Notes: generated by a model from the sequence alone, not told the origin. DNA of 64,000 nucleotides from Mesorhizobium sp. M1E.F.Ca.ET.045.02.1.1 (GCF_003952485.1 NZ_CP034447.1:2866501-2930500), one strand, 5' to 3'; positions 31,942 to 41,088 are shown, counted from the stretch's first letter. Numbers and translations: made by a program.

Positions 31942-32316
31942 TTGGATATCCGGCTGAGACGATGGAGCATGCCGGCCGCCTTTGTCGCGGCGCTGCTGCT
32001 GTTGTTGCAGTCGGCGCTCGGCGCCTTCGCCTTTGGCGGATCCTCACAGATCGACGCCTTCGGCAACGTCATCTGCACGCATGAAGGGGCGGCCAAGCTT
32101 CCAGGCGGCGATCCGCATCAGCAACACATGCCGGCTTGCTGTTTGCTTGGCTGCAACATGGTTTCGCCGGCGCATCTGCCGCCGCCGGAGACCGGCGCGC
32201 TTGCCAGAGCGCTAGCGTTCGAAGCGGTCGCTTTCCCGCCTCCATCCTTCCGGCATCTCGATTTCGCCCGCGACCGCTCTCCAGCCAATCCTCGAGCGCC
32301 GCCGGCAACGGTCTGA
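31942..32316 (+). CDS. DUF2946-like small secreted/membrane protein of a copper cluster
   Basis: 124 residues from a TTG start at 31942 (or 97-98 fewer bases of protein from ATG at 31969, 115 residues). An N-terminal hydrophobic segment (AAFVAALLLLLQSALGAFAF) is followed by a His/Cys-rich part: ICTHEG, DPHQQHMPACCLLGCNM. This layout, a helix then CCxxGC, is seen in DUF2946 proteins, which often accompany copper genes. It precedes a PCu(A)C chaperone and a CopC-CopD fusion, so periplasmic copper handling is likely. No activity is known. Confidence 0.7.
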   Translation: MDIRLRRWSMPAAFVAALLLLLQSALGAFAFGGSSQIDAFGNVICTHEGAAKLPGGDPHQQHMPACCLLGCNMVSPAHLPPPETGALARALAFEAVAFPPPSFRHLDFARDRSPANPRAPPATV

Positions 32317-32409
32317 CGGCACGGCCCGCAACCTTTCGCGGGAATATTCATCCAAGATCAGACTGCTCGCGACCGGATGACGGCGCGATCCCATATTCAT
32401 GGAGCAACC

Positions 32410-32901
32410 ATGTCCAGTTTCATTTCCAGAGCCGGTGCGGCGTTCGTCCTTGTTTTTCCGCTTGCCTGCGTTTCCGGCGCCTTCGCGCATGAATTCAAGG
32501 TTGGCGATCTGGAGATCGGCCATCCCTGGTCGCGCGCGACGCCGCCCGGCGCCAAGGTGGCCGGCGGCTATTTCACCGTGACCAACAAGGGCGGCTCGCC
32601 CGACCGCCTGCTGTCGATCTCCTCCGACATCTCCGACAAGGCCGAGCTGCATGAAATGGGCGTCAAGGACGGCGTGATGACCATGCGGCCGGTGAGCGGC
32701 GGGCTGGAAATCCCGGCCGGCGGCAAGGTCGCGCTGAAGCCGGGCGGCTACCACCTGATGTTCGTCGGCCTCAAGCGGCAGCCCAAGCAGGGCGAGAAAT
32801 TTCCGGCGACGCTCACCTTCGAGAAGGCAGGCAGCGTCGCGGTCGAGTTCGCGGTCGAAGGCATGGGCGAGATGGGCGGCATGGAAGATCACGCCGAGTG
32901 A
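32410..32901 (+). CDS. PCu(A)C-type periplasmic copper chaperone
   Basis: 163 residues. The signal peptide ends near GAFAHE. The copper site has the expected H-M-x10-M and HxM layout: [17 protein letters not shown] near residue 85 and [11 protein letters not shown] near 118. Such proteins carry Cu(I) to cytochrome oxidase or accept it in the periplasm. The His/Met end ([12 protein letters not shown]) may bind further copper. ATG at 32410 with GGAGC upstream is chosen over ATG at 32377, which would place charged residues before the signal peptide. Lies between the DUF2946-like gene and copCD. Confidence 0.92.
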   Translation: MSSFISRAGAAFVLVFPLACVSGAFAHEFKVGDLEIGHPWSRATPPGAKVAGGYFTVTNKGGSPDRLLSISSDISDKAELHEMGVKDGVMTMRPVSGGLEIPAGGKVALKPGGYHLMFVGLKRQPKQGEKFPATLTFEKAGSVAVEFAVEGMGEMGGMEDHAE

Positions 32902-33034
32902 TCGACATTCCTGGGGCGGGCCAGGACACGAATGCGCTGAAAAATCCCGCGCCCGGCATCAAATTGCTGCCGAAGAAATGATCTCTTGATGGCGCGTCCC
33001 ATTCGGGCGCGCCACCGCTTCTCGCAAAGACGGC

Positions 33035-34669
33035 ATGAACGCAGCAACCTTCCCAGCCTGCCTGAACGGACTCCGCATCAGGCCTCTCACCAGCGGCCTG
33101 CTCGCCGCTTTCATGCTCATGGCGCTGCTGGTGCTGCCTGGCCGCGCCTTCGCGCATGCGGCGCTGGTCGCCACCGATCCGGCCGATGGCGCGGTGCTGG
33201 TGCAGGGCCCTTCCCAGTTCTCGCTGACCTTCAGCGAGCCGGTTTCGCCGCTGGTGCTCACGCTCGTGCGTCCGGACGGAACACAACTGCCGCTGACCTC
33301 CTCTCGCCTCGACGGCCTGACGCTTGCGATCGACAATCCCGAAACACTCAAATCCGGCACGCATGTGCTGAGCTGGCGGGTGATTTCGGAGGACGGCCAT
33401 CCGGTCGGCGGCTCGGCGCTGTTTTCAATCGGTGCGCCAAGTGTCGCGCCTTTCGCTGCTGAAACGGTCGACTGGTCGCCGCGCACAGCGATCTGGGTTG
33501 GAAAGCTCCTTCTCTATGCCGGCCTCTTTCTCGGCGTCGGCGGCGCGTTCTCGCTCGCCTGGCTCGCCGAAGACCGGCGGTGCGGCCGGCGTTTCGTCAT
33601 TGCTGCCCTGCTCTGCGGACTGGTCGCCGCACCATTTTCGCTCGGCTTTCAGGGACTGGACGCGCTCGGCGCGCCGCTTGCCCGGTTCACTGCGCCGGTC
33701 GTCTGGAAGACCGCGCTCGAGACGAGCATCGGTTGGACGGTGCTTGTCGCCCTGGCCGCGCTCGGGCTTGCTTTGCTGTCGCTCGCCGGACCGCGCGCTT
33801 CGCGCAAGCTGCTTGCGCTCGCCGGGCTCGTCGGCGTGGGCGCGGCGCTTGCCGCCAGCGGCCATGCGAGCGCCGCCGAGCCGCAATGGCTCACGCGGCC
33901 GCTGGTGTTCCTGCACGGTACGGCCATCGCCTTTTGGGCCGGCGCGCTGGCGCCGCTCGGCCTTGCATTGCGGTACCAGCCGGCGGAGGCGAAGGTTTTC
34001 CTGCGCCGGTTCTCGCGGGCGATCCTGCCTGTCGTTGCCGTGCTCGCCGCGAGCGGCATCGTACTGGCGATCATCCAGGTGCAGACCCCGGCTGCATTGA
34101 TCAACACCGCCTATGGCCGCCTGCTGCTGTTGAAGCTGGCCTTGCTGCTGTTCCTGTTCACGCTCGCCTCCGTGAACCGCTGGACGCTGACCGCGCCGGC
34201 CGAGGCGGGCGACACGGAGGTGCAGCGGCGGCTGGTGCGTTCGATCGGCATCGAGACGCTGATCGTGCTCGCCGTCTTCGGCGTCGCCGCCGGCTGGCGC
34301 TTCACGCCGCCGCCGCGGGCGCTGGCGATCGCCGCCGCGCAGCCGGTGTCGATCCATATCCACACGCTGCAGGCTATGGCCGATCTCAGCATCACCCCCG
34401 GCCATGCCGGGCAGGTCGCCGCTTCGATGGTGATCATGACCGGCGATTTCGGCCCGCTCGACGCCAAGCAGGTGACGCTGGTGCTGTCGAAGCCGGATTC
34501 CGGCATCGAGCCGATCAGGCGGCCGGCAACGAAACCCGGCGACGGCACCTGGCGAGTCGACAATCTCGTCATCCCGCTGCCCGGCCGCTGGAACGCCCGG
34601 CTGGATATCCTCGTTTCGGATTTCGAGATGGTGAAGATTGAAGCGCCAATCGATATCAGAGCCGACTGA
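33035..34669 (+). CDS. CopC-CopD fusion, copper resistance/uptake protein
   Basis: 544 residues. After a signal peptide (to RAFA-HAALV) comes a CopC domain (about 40-133), with its N-terminal His and the DGHPVGGSALFSI motif as copper ligands. Then a CopD membrane domain of eight or so helices follows (about 150-420). The C-terminal region of about 100 residues (VSIHIHTLQAMADLSITPGHAG to KIEAPIDIRAD) looks like a periplasmic YtkA-type beta domain. Fused CopC-CopD proteins occur in many bacteria and transport or sequester periplasmic copper. It follows the chaperone by 133 bp. Confidence 0.9.
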   Translation: MNAATFPACLNGLRIRPLTSGLLAAFMLMALLVLPGRAFAHAALVATDPADGAVLVQGPSQFSLTFSEPVSPLVLTLVRPDGTQLPLTSSRLDGLTLAIDNPETLKSGTHVLSWRVISEDGHPVGGSALFSIGAPSVAPFAAETVDWSPRTAIWVGKLLLYAGLFLGVGGAFSLAWLAEDRRCGRRFVIAALLCGLVAAPFSLGFQGLDALGAPLARFTAPVVWKTALETSIGWTVLVALAALGLALLSLAGPRASRKLLALAGLVGVGAALAASGHASAAEPQWLTRPLVFLHGTAIAFWAGALAPLGLALRYQPAEAKVFLRRFSRAILPVVAVLAASGIVLAIIQVQTPAALINTAYGRLLLLKLALLLFLFTLASVNRWTLTAPAEAGDTEVQRRLVRSIGIETLIVLAVFGVAAGWRFTPPPRALAIAAAQPVSIHIHTLQAMADLSITPGHAGQVAASMVIMTGDFGPLDAKQVTLVLSKPDSGIEPIRRPATKPGDGTWRVDNLVIPLPGRWNARLDILVSDFEMVKIEAPIDIRAD

Positions 34670-34778
34670 CCTGGACCGCGACACAATTCGGCGAGGCGGT
34701 TGACGCCGTCGCGAAGGCCCGTCAATCATCCGTGCCAAACACGACCTCAACAGAAGATCCGAAAGCAGGGAAGAAACG

Positions 34779-36206
34779 ATGGAAAAAGCCGAAATCGGCC
34801 TGATCGGCCTTGGCACGATGGGCTCCAACCTGGCGCTCAACATCGCCGAGCATGGGCACAGCATCGCTGTCTTCAACCGCACGCTCTCGCGCACCGATGC
34901 CTTCGTCGAGAGCGCTGGATCACTGAAGGACATGGTTGTCCCGTGCTACAGCCTCGACGAGCTCGCCGCCGCGATCCGGCCGCCCCGACCGATCATCATC
35001 ATGGTGCTGGCGGGCAAGCCGGTCGACGAGCAGATCGCGGCACTTCGCGGCGTGCTCTCCGACAACGACATCGTCATCGATGCCGGCAACGCCAATTTCC
35101 GCGACACGATGCGGCGCTTCTCGGAGCTGTCGGGCTCAGGCCTTACTTTCATCGGCATGGGCGTGTCGGGCGGCGAGGAAGGCGCCCGCCATGGGCCCTC
35201 GATCATGGTCGGCGGCACGGAAGACTCCTGGAAGCGTGTCGAGAAGGTGCTGACCGCGATCTCGGCCAAGTTCAAGGACGAGCCCTGCGCCGCCTGGCTG
35301 GGCACCGACGGCGCCGGCCATTTCGTCAAGACTATCCACAACGGCATCGAATATGCCGACATGCAGATGATCGCCGAGATCTACGGCATCCTGCGCGACG
35401 GTCTCGGCATGGGGCCGAAAGAGATCGGCAAGGTCTTCGACGGCTGGAACAAGGGTCGGCTCAACTCATACCTGATCGAGATCACCGCCAAGGTTCTGGC
35501 CGCCGACGATCCCATGACCGGCAAGCCGGTGGTCGACATCATCCTCGACCGCGCCGGCCAGAAAGGCACCGGTAAATGGTCGGTGATCGAAGCGCAGCAG
35601 CTCGGCATTCTGGCAACCGCAATCGAGGCTGCTGTCGCTGCGCGCGTGCTGTCCTCGATCAAGGATGAACGGCAGGCGGCGGAAAAGGCCTATGGCAATA
35701 TCGGCGTCGAAAAGATTGCCGGCGACAAGGCGGCTCTGCTGAAGGACCTCGAGCTCGCGCTGTTCGCCGGCAAGATCGCCGCCTACGCGCAGGGCTTTGC
35801 GGTGATGAGCGGGGCTTCAAGAGAGTTCAACTGGAACCTGCCGATGCCGACCATCGCCAAGATCTGGCGGGCCGGCTGCATCATCCGCTCGCAGATGCTG
35901 GACACGATGGCGGAAGCATTCGGCTCGGGCGGCGCTGCCACCAACCTGCTGATGGCGCCGGCCTTCATCGCCATGATGAAGGAGGCGCACCCGTCGCTCA
36001 GGCGGATCGTTGCGAGAGCTTCGGAGGCCGGCTCGCCGGTGCCGGCGCTGTCCTCGGCGCTCGCCTATTTCGACAGCTACCGCCAGGGCCGCGGCACTTC
36101 GAACCTGATCCAGGCGCAGCGCGATTTCTTCGGCGCGCATGGCTTCGAGCGCATCGGCGAGCAGGGCGCGTTCCATGGCCCCTGGGGCAGCGGGGCGAGC
36201 GGGTAA
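34779..36206 (+). CDS. gnd: 6-phosphogluconate dehydrogenase, decarboxylating
   Basis: 475 residues, the length of the dimeric NADP-type enzyme. It converts 6-phosphogluconate to ribulose 5-phosphate, CO2 and NADPH in the pentose phosphate pathway. The N-terminal Rossmann motif is GLIGLGTMGSNLALNIAEHG; substrate-site motifs are GVSGGEEGARHGPSIMVGG (residues about 127-145) and GHFVKTIHNGIEYADMQ with catalytic Lys near 184. The C-terminal SYRQGRGTSNLIQAQRDFFGAHGFER is as expected. It has its own promoter region and no evident operon partner. Confidence 0.95.
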   Translation: MEKAEIGLIGLGTMGSNLALNIAEHGHSIAVFNRTLSRTDAFVESAGSLKDMVVPCYSLDELAAAIRPPRPIIIMVLAGKPVDEQIAALRGVLSDNDIVIDAGNANFRDTMRRFSELSGSGLTFIGMGVSGGEEGARHGPSIMVGGTEDSWKRVEKVLTAISAKFKDEPCAAWLGTDGAGHFVKTIHNGIEYADMQMIAEIYGILRDGLGMGPKEIGKVFDGWNKGRLNSYLIEITAKVLAADDPMTGKPVVDIILDRAGQKGTGKWSVIEAQQLGILATAIEAAVAARVLSSIKDERQAAEKAYGNIGVEKIAGDKAALLKDLELALFAGKIAAYAQGFAVMSGASREFNWNLPMPTIAKIWRAGCIIRSQMLDTMAEAFGSGGAATNLLMAPAFIAMMKEAHPSLRRIVARASEAGSPVPALSSALAYFDSYRQGRGTSNLIQAQRDFFGAHGFERIGEQGAFHGPWGSGASG

Positions 36207-36232
36207 GACGAGCCGCCGCTCTCGCGGAACGT

Positions 36233-36856
36233 CTATTTCAGATATCCGACCACGAGCCGAGTGGCCTCATCGATGAGCGTTTCGGCCGCTTTATTCGACA
36301 GCCTCTCGGAGCTGTGCAGTACCGCAGTATGGGACAGCGCTTCGATCGAAGTCACGCACACGAAGGCGGCAAGTCCAATATCGGCCACGCGTAGCTCGTC
36401 GCCGTGGCTTTCGAGATAGCTCTTGAAGAGAGCGTGGGCTTCGCGATTGAAGGCTTCCACGTTTTCGAGGCGTCCCGTGCGCGGAATCTGCTCGGCAAGG
36501 ACACGATGCAGCCTGGGGTCGATGCGATGCGCCTCGATCGCGACGGCAACAAGCCGGCGCACTGCCATCTCGACCGGCTGCGAGGCGACCTCCGCAAACA
36601 TCCTCCGCACGACCTGCATGACCTCCTGGTTGTGACGATCGATGACGGCGGCAACAAGCGCTTCCTTGCCCGGGTAATACTGGTAAAGCGAGCCGATGCT
36701 CACGCCGGCCTCTTCGGCGATCCGGTTGGTGCTCGTCTTGTCGAAACCGTCCCGGACCAAAATGCGAGCGGTCGCTTCGACAAGCGCGTCCACCGTCGCG
36801 CGCGACCTCTCCTGAGAGGCGTTCTTCCTTGGGTTCGTGAGCGGCTTAGGTGCCAT
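36233..36856 (-). CDS. TetR-family transcriptional regulator
   Basis: 207 residues. The N-terminal helix-turn-helix covers about 20-65, with DGFDKTSTNRIAEEAGVSIGSLYQYYPGKEAL clearly of TetR type. The C-terminal helices (80-205) form the ligand pocket and dimer interface. ATG at 36856 is chosen; the longer frame reads into the divergent promoter. It is divergent from the small membrane protein at 36949, and a hyphenated palindrome at 36879-36915 lies between them, so it probably represses that gene and itself. Confidence 0.88.
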   Translation of the reverse strand: MAPKPLTNPRKNASQERSRATVDALVEATARILVRDGFDKTSTNRIAEEAGVSIGSLYQYYPGKEALVAAVIDRHNQEVMQVVRRMFAEVASQPVEMAVRRLVAVAIEAHRIDPRLHRVLAEQIPRTGRLENVEAFNREAHALFKSYLESHGDELRVADIGLAAFVCVTSIEALSHTAVLHSSERLSNKAAETLIDEATRLVVGYLK

Positions 36857-36878
36857 GTTCCTGTCGGTCCCGATGCGA

Positions 36879-36915
36879 GTAGACAATTGTGAGCTATCGC
36901 TCGCATTATGTCTAC
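36879..36915. promoter_or_regulatory. Candidate TetR operator
   Basis: Outer arms GTAGACA (36879-36885) and TGTCTAC (36909-36915), with inner GAGC/GCTC around TATC, form a near-continuous 37-bp imperfect palindrome. It lies in the 92-bp gap between the divergent TetR and membrane-protein genes, 23 bp from the regulator start. Confidence 0.6.
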
Positions 36916-36948
36916 CCGACGTTCCCCCAACGATTTGGATGATGACAG

Positions 36949-37404
36949 ATGCTCTATGGAACTGTTTTAGGAATCCATGCGTACGCCATGTGCGCCGCTT
37001 TGCTATCGTTCGTGGCGAACGAACTTCTGTTAATCCCTGCCCGGCGAGGGCAGCAAGGGCCGGCCAGACTGGCCTTCTTCGCCAGTCGCTTTGCAGGGCT
37101 TCTGGTGGGCGCCGGTGTGCTTGCCGGCATCGTCCTTGTCTTTCTTGGCGGCTGGTCCCTGTTGACACCGTGGCTGGTGGTGTCGCTTGCGCTTGTCGCC
37201 GCCTTGATGGCGGTCGAGCACAAGCTCGTACGCCCCTGGGCGACGCAGGCCCAGACGGCGCTCCGCGGCGCCATCTCGGGCAAAGAGATCAAAGCATTTG
37301 CTGGCGACAAACGCGCGCTGTTTGGACGCCTGACCATGATCATGCTCTTCGCGCTCATTGTCGCCTTGATGACCGCGAAGCCCGAGCTGAACCCTTTTGC
37401 TTGA
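36949..37404 (+). CDS. Four-helix integral membrane protein of unknown function
   Basis: 151 residues with four hydrophobic helices: residues about 5-27, 46-66, 70-92 and 127-147. A charged cytoplasmic loop (KLVRPWATQAQTALRGAISGKEIKAFAGDKRAL) precedes the last helix. I do not recognise a named family. Divergent arrangement with a TetR regulator and a shared palindrome suggests it is the regulator's target, as for small efflux-associated or DUF2269-like proteins. Confidence 0.75.
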   Translation: MLYGTVLGIHAYAMCAALLSFVANELLLIPARRGQQGPARLAFFASRFAGLLVGAGVLAGIVLVFLGGWSLLTPWLVVSLALVAALMAVEHKLVRPWATQAQTALRGAISGKEIKAFAGDKRALFGRLTMIMLFALIVALMTAKPELNPFA

Positions 37405-37430
37405 TGATTGCCGTCGCAAAAGACGCAGCG

Positions 37431-38486
37431 TCACTGGTCTCCCGAATGCCGGTAGGCTTGGACCTCGCTCGGCTTGCTGAGTGACTGCAGCGAGCCGGGG
37501 TCGGCGCCGCCGATCCAGCCGAGCACGGCGCGGGCGAGCTCGGACCCGGCGAGCCGGAAGTTCTCGTTGACGACCAGCAGTTCCCGCCGGAACAGATGCA
37601 GCAGTTCCGACGACTGTTTCGACACCACATCGACGTCGCGGCCGAGCTTCAAGCCGGCGTCCTCGATGCCGGCGACGACGGCGAGTGTCGCGGCGGCGGC
37701 GCTGCTGACGATGCCGTCCGGACGGTTGTCGCGACGCATGAGCTGCGCGGTCCGCATCCTGATCTGCTCGATGGTGTGGTCGATGGAGACGGTGTTGAAC
37801 GGCACCTCGCTGGCGCCGACCTCGCTCAGCGCATCGGCAAAGCCATTCACCGTATGACCGTAATAGGTGAGGCCGACGGGCGGCGTCACCAGGGCGAGCC
37901 GGCTGCGGCCCATCCCGGCTAGGTGGCGCACCGCCTCGCCGGCGAAAGCGTAATTGTCGAAGTCGTGATAGGGATGCACCAGCCCCATGTCGGTGCGGCC
38001 GTGCGTGGCAAAGGGAATGCCACGCTCCAGCATATAGCGGGCGCGTGGATCGTTGGGCTGCGTGCGTGAAATGATGACGCCGTCGGCGGAGCCCGTCTCG
38101 ACCAGGTAGCGGACCGGATCCAGCGGATCCTGCGAGCGCGAATAGGGCGTGACGATCAGGTGATAGGGCGTGTCGGCGATCACTTCGGTGACGCCATAGA
38201 TGATGTCGGAGACGAAGCTCATCAGCTCGTGCTCTGTGTTGAGCACCAGGCTGATGACGTTGGTCTTGCCGGTCCTCAGCCTCACGCCGGCGCGGTTCGG
38301 CCGGTAGCCGATCTGCTTGGCGACGAGCTGGACGCGCCGCCTGGTCTCGGCGCCGATCTCGGGCGCATCCTTCAGCGCGCGCGAGACGGTCGTGACGCCG
38401 AGCCCGGTCATGAATGCGAGCGTCTTCAGCGTCGGCCGTTCCTTGGCCGACGTGTCGCCGTCCTTGTCCTTGGTTCGTCTATCCAT
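37431..38486 (-). CDS. LacI-family transcriptional regulator
   Basis: 351 residues. The N-terminal headpiece TLKTLAFMTGLGVTTVSRALKDAPEIG (about 19-45) is followed by the hinge-helix region and a periplasmic-binding-protein-like ligand domain (about 75-340). A 14-residue polar extension precedes the headpiece. It is divergent from the sugar ABC operon starting at 38871. The 384-bp gap holds two inverted copies of CTGAAACGTTACAG, which fit a LacI operator with central CG. The inducer is probably the sugar imported by that operon. Confidence 0.92.
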   Translation of the reverse strand: MDRRTKDKDGDTSAKERPTLKTLAFMTGLGVTTVSRALKDAPEIGAETRRRVQLVAKQIGYRPNRAGVRLRTGKTNVISLVLNTEHELMSFVSDIIYGVTEVIADTPYHLIVTPYSRSQDPLDPVRYLVETGSADGVIISRTQPNDPRARYMLERGIPFATHGRTDMGLVHPYHDFDNYAFAGEAVRHLAGMGRSRLALVTPPVGLTYYGHTVNGFADALSEVGASEVPFNTVSIDHTIEQIRMRTAQLMRRDNRPDGIVSSAAAATLAVVAGIEDAGLKLGRDVDVVSKQSSELLHLFRRELLVVNENFRLAGSELARAVLGWIGGADPGSLQSLSKPSEVQAYRHSGDQ

Positions 38487-38584
38487 TCGTCCCGCCCATC
38501 AGGCGCATAGCAGCCGCAGGGCCGACCGGCAATCGTGCGCGTTGACATTTGCGCGGCTTTCAGCCCGTGACGCGGTTCAATATA

Positions 38585-38598
38585 CTGAAACGTTACAG
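38585..38598. promoter_or_regulatory. LacI-type operator, regulator-proximal
   Basis: CTGAAACGTTACAG, a near-perfect 14-bp palindrome with central CG, about 99 bp upstream of the lacI-type gene. The identical 14-mer occurs in inverted orientation at 38839-38852. It probably serves autoregulation and looping. Confidence 0.7.
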
Positions 38599-38838
38599 AT
38601 TGCCAACGTCCGTGATCGGCCGGTTGATCGGGATGATCGCAGTCAGCGCTGACGCGATGGAGCCAAAGCCACTGGAATCACAAAGAAATCTCAATTTGCA
38701 GCGGTTTTTGGCAGCAATTGACCAAGCTTGGCGCTGCTGAACCCTCTTGAGAAGGGCATTTTGTTCGCGTCTCGAAAAAATTTTGCACCGCGTTCATTCG
38801 AGGGGTTGCCTATGCCGGGCATTTGCCGTATCGAAAAT

Positions 38839-38852
38839 CTGTAACGTTTCAG
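38839..38852. promoter_or_regulatory. LacI-type operator, operon-proximal
   Basis: CTGTAACGTTTCAG, the reverse complement of the copy at 38585-38598. It ends 18 bp before the ATG of the sugar-binding protein and just before its GGGAGGA ribosome site, so a bound repressor would block transcription start or early elongation. The 254-bp separation permits DNA looping between sites. Confidence 0.75.
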
Positions 38853-38870
38853 ATTCTGGGAGGAACCGAA

Positions 38871-40109
38871 ATGCGATATAAATTCCTGACCGCCGCGTTC
38901 GCCGCCACGGTCGCGCTGAATTTCGCCGGGCCGGCGGCCGCGACCGACCTCGAAGTCACCCATTGGTGGACTTCGGGCGGTGAGGCGGCGGCGGTGGCGG
39001 AACTCGCCAAGGCCTTCGACGCGACCGGCAATCACTGGGTCGACGGCGCCATCGCCGGTTCCGGCGGCACGGCGCGGCCGATCATGATCAGCCGCATCAC
39101 CGGCGGCGATCCGATGGGCGCCACCCAGTTCAACCACGGCCGCCAGGCGGAAGAGCTCGTCCAGGCCGGTCTGATGCGCGACCTCACCGACATCGCGACA
39201 AAGGGCAAGTGGACGGAGGTCGTGCGGCCGAAGAGCCTGCTCGACTCGTGCACCATCGACGGCAAGATCTATTGCGTGCCGGTCAATATCCACTCCTGGC
39301 AGTGGCTCTGGCTGTCGAGCGAGGCCTTCCAGAAGGCAGGCGTGCCGATGCCGAAGGACTGGAATGAATTCGTGGCCGCCGCTCCGGCGCTGGAAAAGGC
39401 CGGTATCATCCCGCTCGCCGTCGGCGGGCAGCCCTGGCAGGCATCGGGCGCCTTCGACGTGCTGCTCGCCGCTGTCGGCGGCACCGACGCCTTCCTCAAG
39501 GTCTACAAGGAAAAGGACGCCAAGTTCGCCGGCGGCCCCGAGATCGCCAAGGTGTTCAAGGCAGCCGACGACGCCCGCAAGATGGCCAAGAACACCAATG
39601 TGCAGGACTGGAACCAGGCGACCAACCTCGTCATCACCGGCAAGGCCGGTGGCCAGATCATGGGCGACTGGGCGCAAGGCGAGTTCCAGGTCGCCGGCAA
39701 GACCGCCGGCAAGGACTATACCTGCCTGCCCGGCCTGGGCCTGAACGAGGTCATCGCCACCGGTGGCGACGCCTTCTACTTCCCGCTGCTGAAGGACGCC
39801 GACAAGTCCAAGGCGCAGGAGGTTCTCGCCGAGACGCTGCTCGATCCGAAGACGCAGGTCGCCTTCAACCTCAAGAAGGGCTCACTGCCGGTGCGCGGCG
39901 ACGTCGACCTCAACGCGGCGAACGACTGCATGAAGAAGGGCCTTGCCATCCTTGCCAAGGGCGCTGTCATCCCGTGGACGGACCAGCTGCTCTCGCAGGA
40001 CAGCCAGAAGCAGAAGGAGGATCTGTTCTCCGAATTCTTCGCCAAGCCCGACATGAGCCTCGAAGAGGCCCAGAAGCGCTTCGCCGACATCATCGCTTCG
40101 GCCGACTGA
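38871..40109 (+). CDS. Carbohydrate ABC transporter substrate-binding protein (CUT1)
   Basis: 412 residues. Signal peptide MRYKFLTAAFAATVALNFAG, cleavage near AAATD. The mature start LEVTHWWTSGGEAAAVAELAKAFDA is typical of CUT1 (MalE-like) proteins; AKAFDATGNHWVDGAIAGSGG and VPVNIHSWQWLWLSSEAFQKAG follow. It resembles the glucose/mannose or aldose-binding group of rhizobia. GGGAGGA precedes the ATG at 38871 by 5-6 nt. First gene of the LacI-controlled operon. A stable hairpin (40128-40160) lies just downstream. Confidence 0.93.
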   Translation: MRYKFLTAAFAATVALNFAGPAAATDLEVTHWWTSGGEAAAVAELAKAFDATGNHWVDGAIAGSGGTARPIMISRITGGDPMGATQFNHGRQAEELVQAGLMRDLTDIATKGKWTEVVRPKSLLDSCTIDGKIYCVPVNIHSWQWLWLSSEAFQKAGVPMPKDWNEFVAAAPALEKAGIIPLAVGGQPWQASGAFDVLLAAVGGTDAFLKVYKEKDAKFAGGPEIAKVFKAADDARKMAKNTNVQDWNQATNLVITGKAGGQIMGDWAQGEFQVAGKTAGKDYTCLPGLGLNEVIATGGDAFYFPLLKDADKSKAQEVLAETLLDPKTQVAFNLKKGSLPVRGDVDLNAANDCMKKGLAILAKGAVIPWTDQLLSQDSQKQKEDLFSEFFAKPDMSLEEAQKRFADIIASAD

Positions 40110-40127
40110 TCGACGGCGCCCCCGCCA

Positions 40128-40160
40128 GCTCCCGGCCCCTGCCCATTCGGGGTCGGGAGC
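40128..40160 (+). terminator. Hairpin after the sugar-binding protein gene
   Basis: GCTCCCGgCCCC / GGGGtCGGGAGC stem with a 9-nt loop, 18 bp after the binding-protein stop and 34 bp before the permease gene. There is no T-run. It resembles the hairpins after the other two binding-protein genes in this window. Confidence 0.55.
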
Positions 40161-40194
40161 ATGATGTCCTCATTGTCCCAGCGCGGCTGCCGAG

Positions 40195-41088
40195 ATGAGC
40201 AACAGCGAACGCCCCAACCAGCTTTTCCGCAATCTCAATGCCAAGGTCGCCTCGATCCCGATGATCCTGACCGCGCTGGTGGTCTTCGTCGGCGGCACGG
40301 CCTGGACGGTGCTCTATTCCTTCACCAATTCGAAGCTGTTGCCGCGGCTGAACTTCGTCGGGGTCGACCAGTATTACCGGCTGTGGGCGACGCCGCGCTG
40401 GCTGGTCTCGATCGAGAACCTTTTGATCTACGGCGTCATCTCGCTGGTTTTCTCGCTGGTCGTCGGCTTCATCCTCGCGGCGCTGCTCGATCAGAAGATC
40501 CGCTTCGAGGACACGTTCCGCACCATCTTCCTCTATCCCTTCGCGCTCTCCTTCATCGTCACCGGTCTCGTCTGGCAGTGGCTGCTCAATCCGGATTTCG
40601 GCGTCCAGCGCGTCGTGCGCGATCTCGGCTGGACGAGCTTCAGCTTCGACCCGCTCTATAATTCCAGCATCGTCATCTACGGCATTTCGATCGCGGCGCT
40701 CTGGCAGGGCACCGGGCTGATCATGTGCCTGATGCTCGCCGGCCTGCGCGGCATCGATGAAGACATTTGGAAGGCCGCGCGGGTCGACGGGATACCGATG
40801 TGGAAGACCTATTTCTTCATCGTCATCCCAATGATGCGGCCGGTCTTCATCACCACACTCGTCATCATCGCGGCCGGCATCGTCAAGGTCTATGACCTTG
40901 TGGTGGCGCAGACCAGCGGCGGCCCGGGCATCGCCTCCGAAGTGCCGGCAAAGTACGTCTACGACTACATGTTCTTCGCCCAGAACCTCGGCCAGGGCTT
41001 TGCCGCCTCGACCATGATGCTGCTCTCCGTCGTTATCGTCATCGTGCCATGGGCCTATCTCGAATTTGGAGGCAAGAAACGTGGCTGA
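40195..41088 (+). CDS. Sugar ABC transporter permease 1 (MalF-like)
   Basis: 297-residue CUT1 permease with six transmembrane helices: residues about 22-44, 80-103, 113-133, 158-180, 208-232 and 262-285. The EAA-type loop is EDIWKAARVDGIPMWKTYFFIVIPMM near residues 186-211. It pairs with the second permease, and its last 8 bases overlap that gene's GTG start. Confidence 0.93.
   Translation: MSNSERPNQLFRNLNAKVASIPMILTALVVFVGGTAWTVLYSFTNSKLLPRLNFVGVDQYYRLWATPRWLVSIENLLIYGVISLVFSLVVGFILAALLDQKIRFEDTFRTIFLYPFALSFIVTGLVWQWLLNPDFGVQRVVRDLGWTSFSFDPLYNSSIVIYGISIAALWQGTGLIMCLMLAGLRGIDEDIWKAARVDGIPMWKTYFFIVIPMMRPVFITTLVIIAAGIVKVYDLVVAQTSGGPGIASEVPAKYVYDYMFFAQNLGQGFAASTMMLLSVVIVIVPWAYLEFGGKKRG

Noticed and set aside
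33425..34933. 502-residue minus-strand frame over copCD
   Set aside because: Antisense shadow with Arg/Gln-rich composition.
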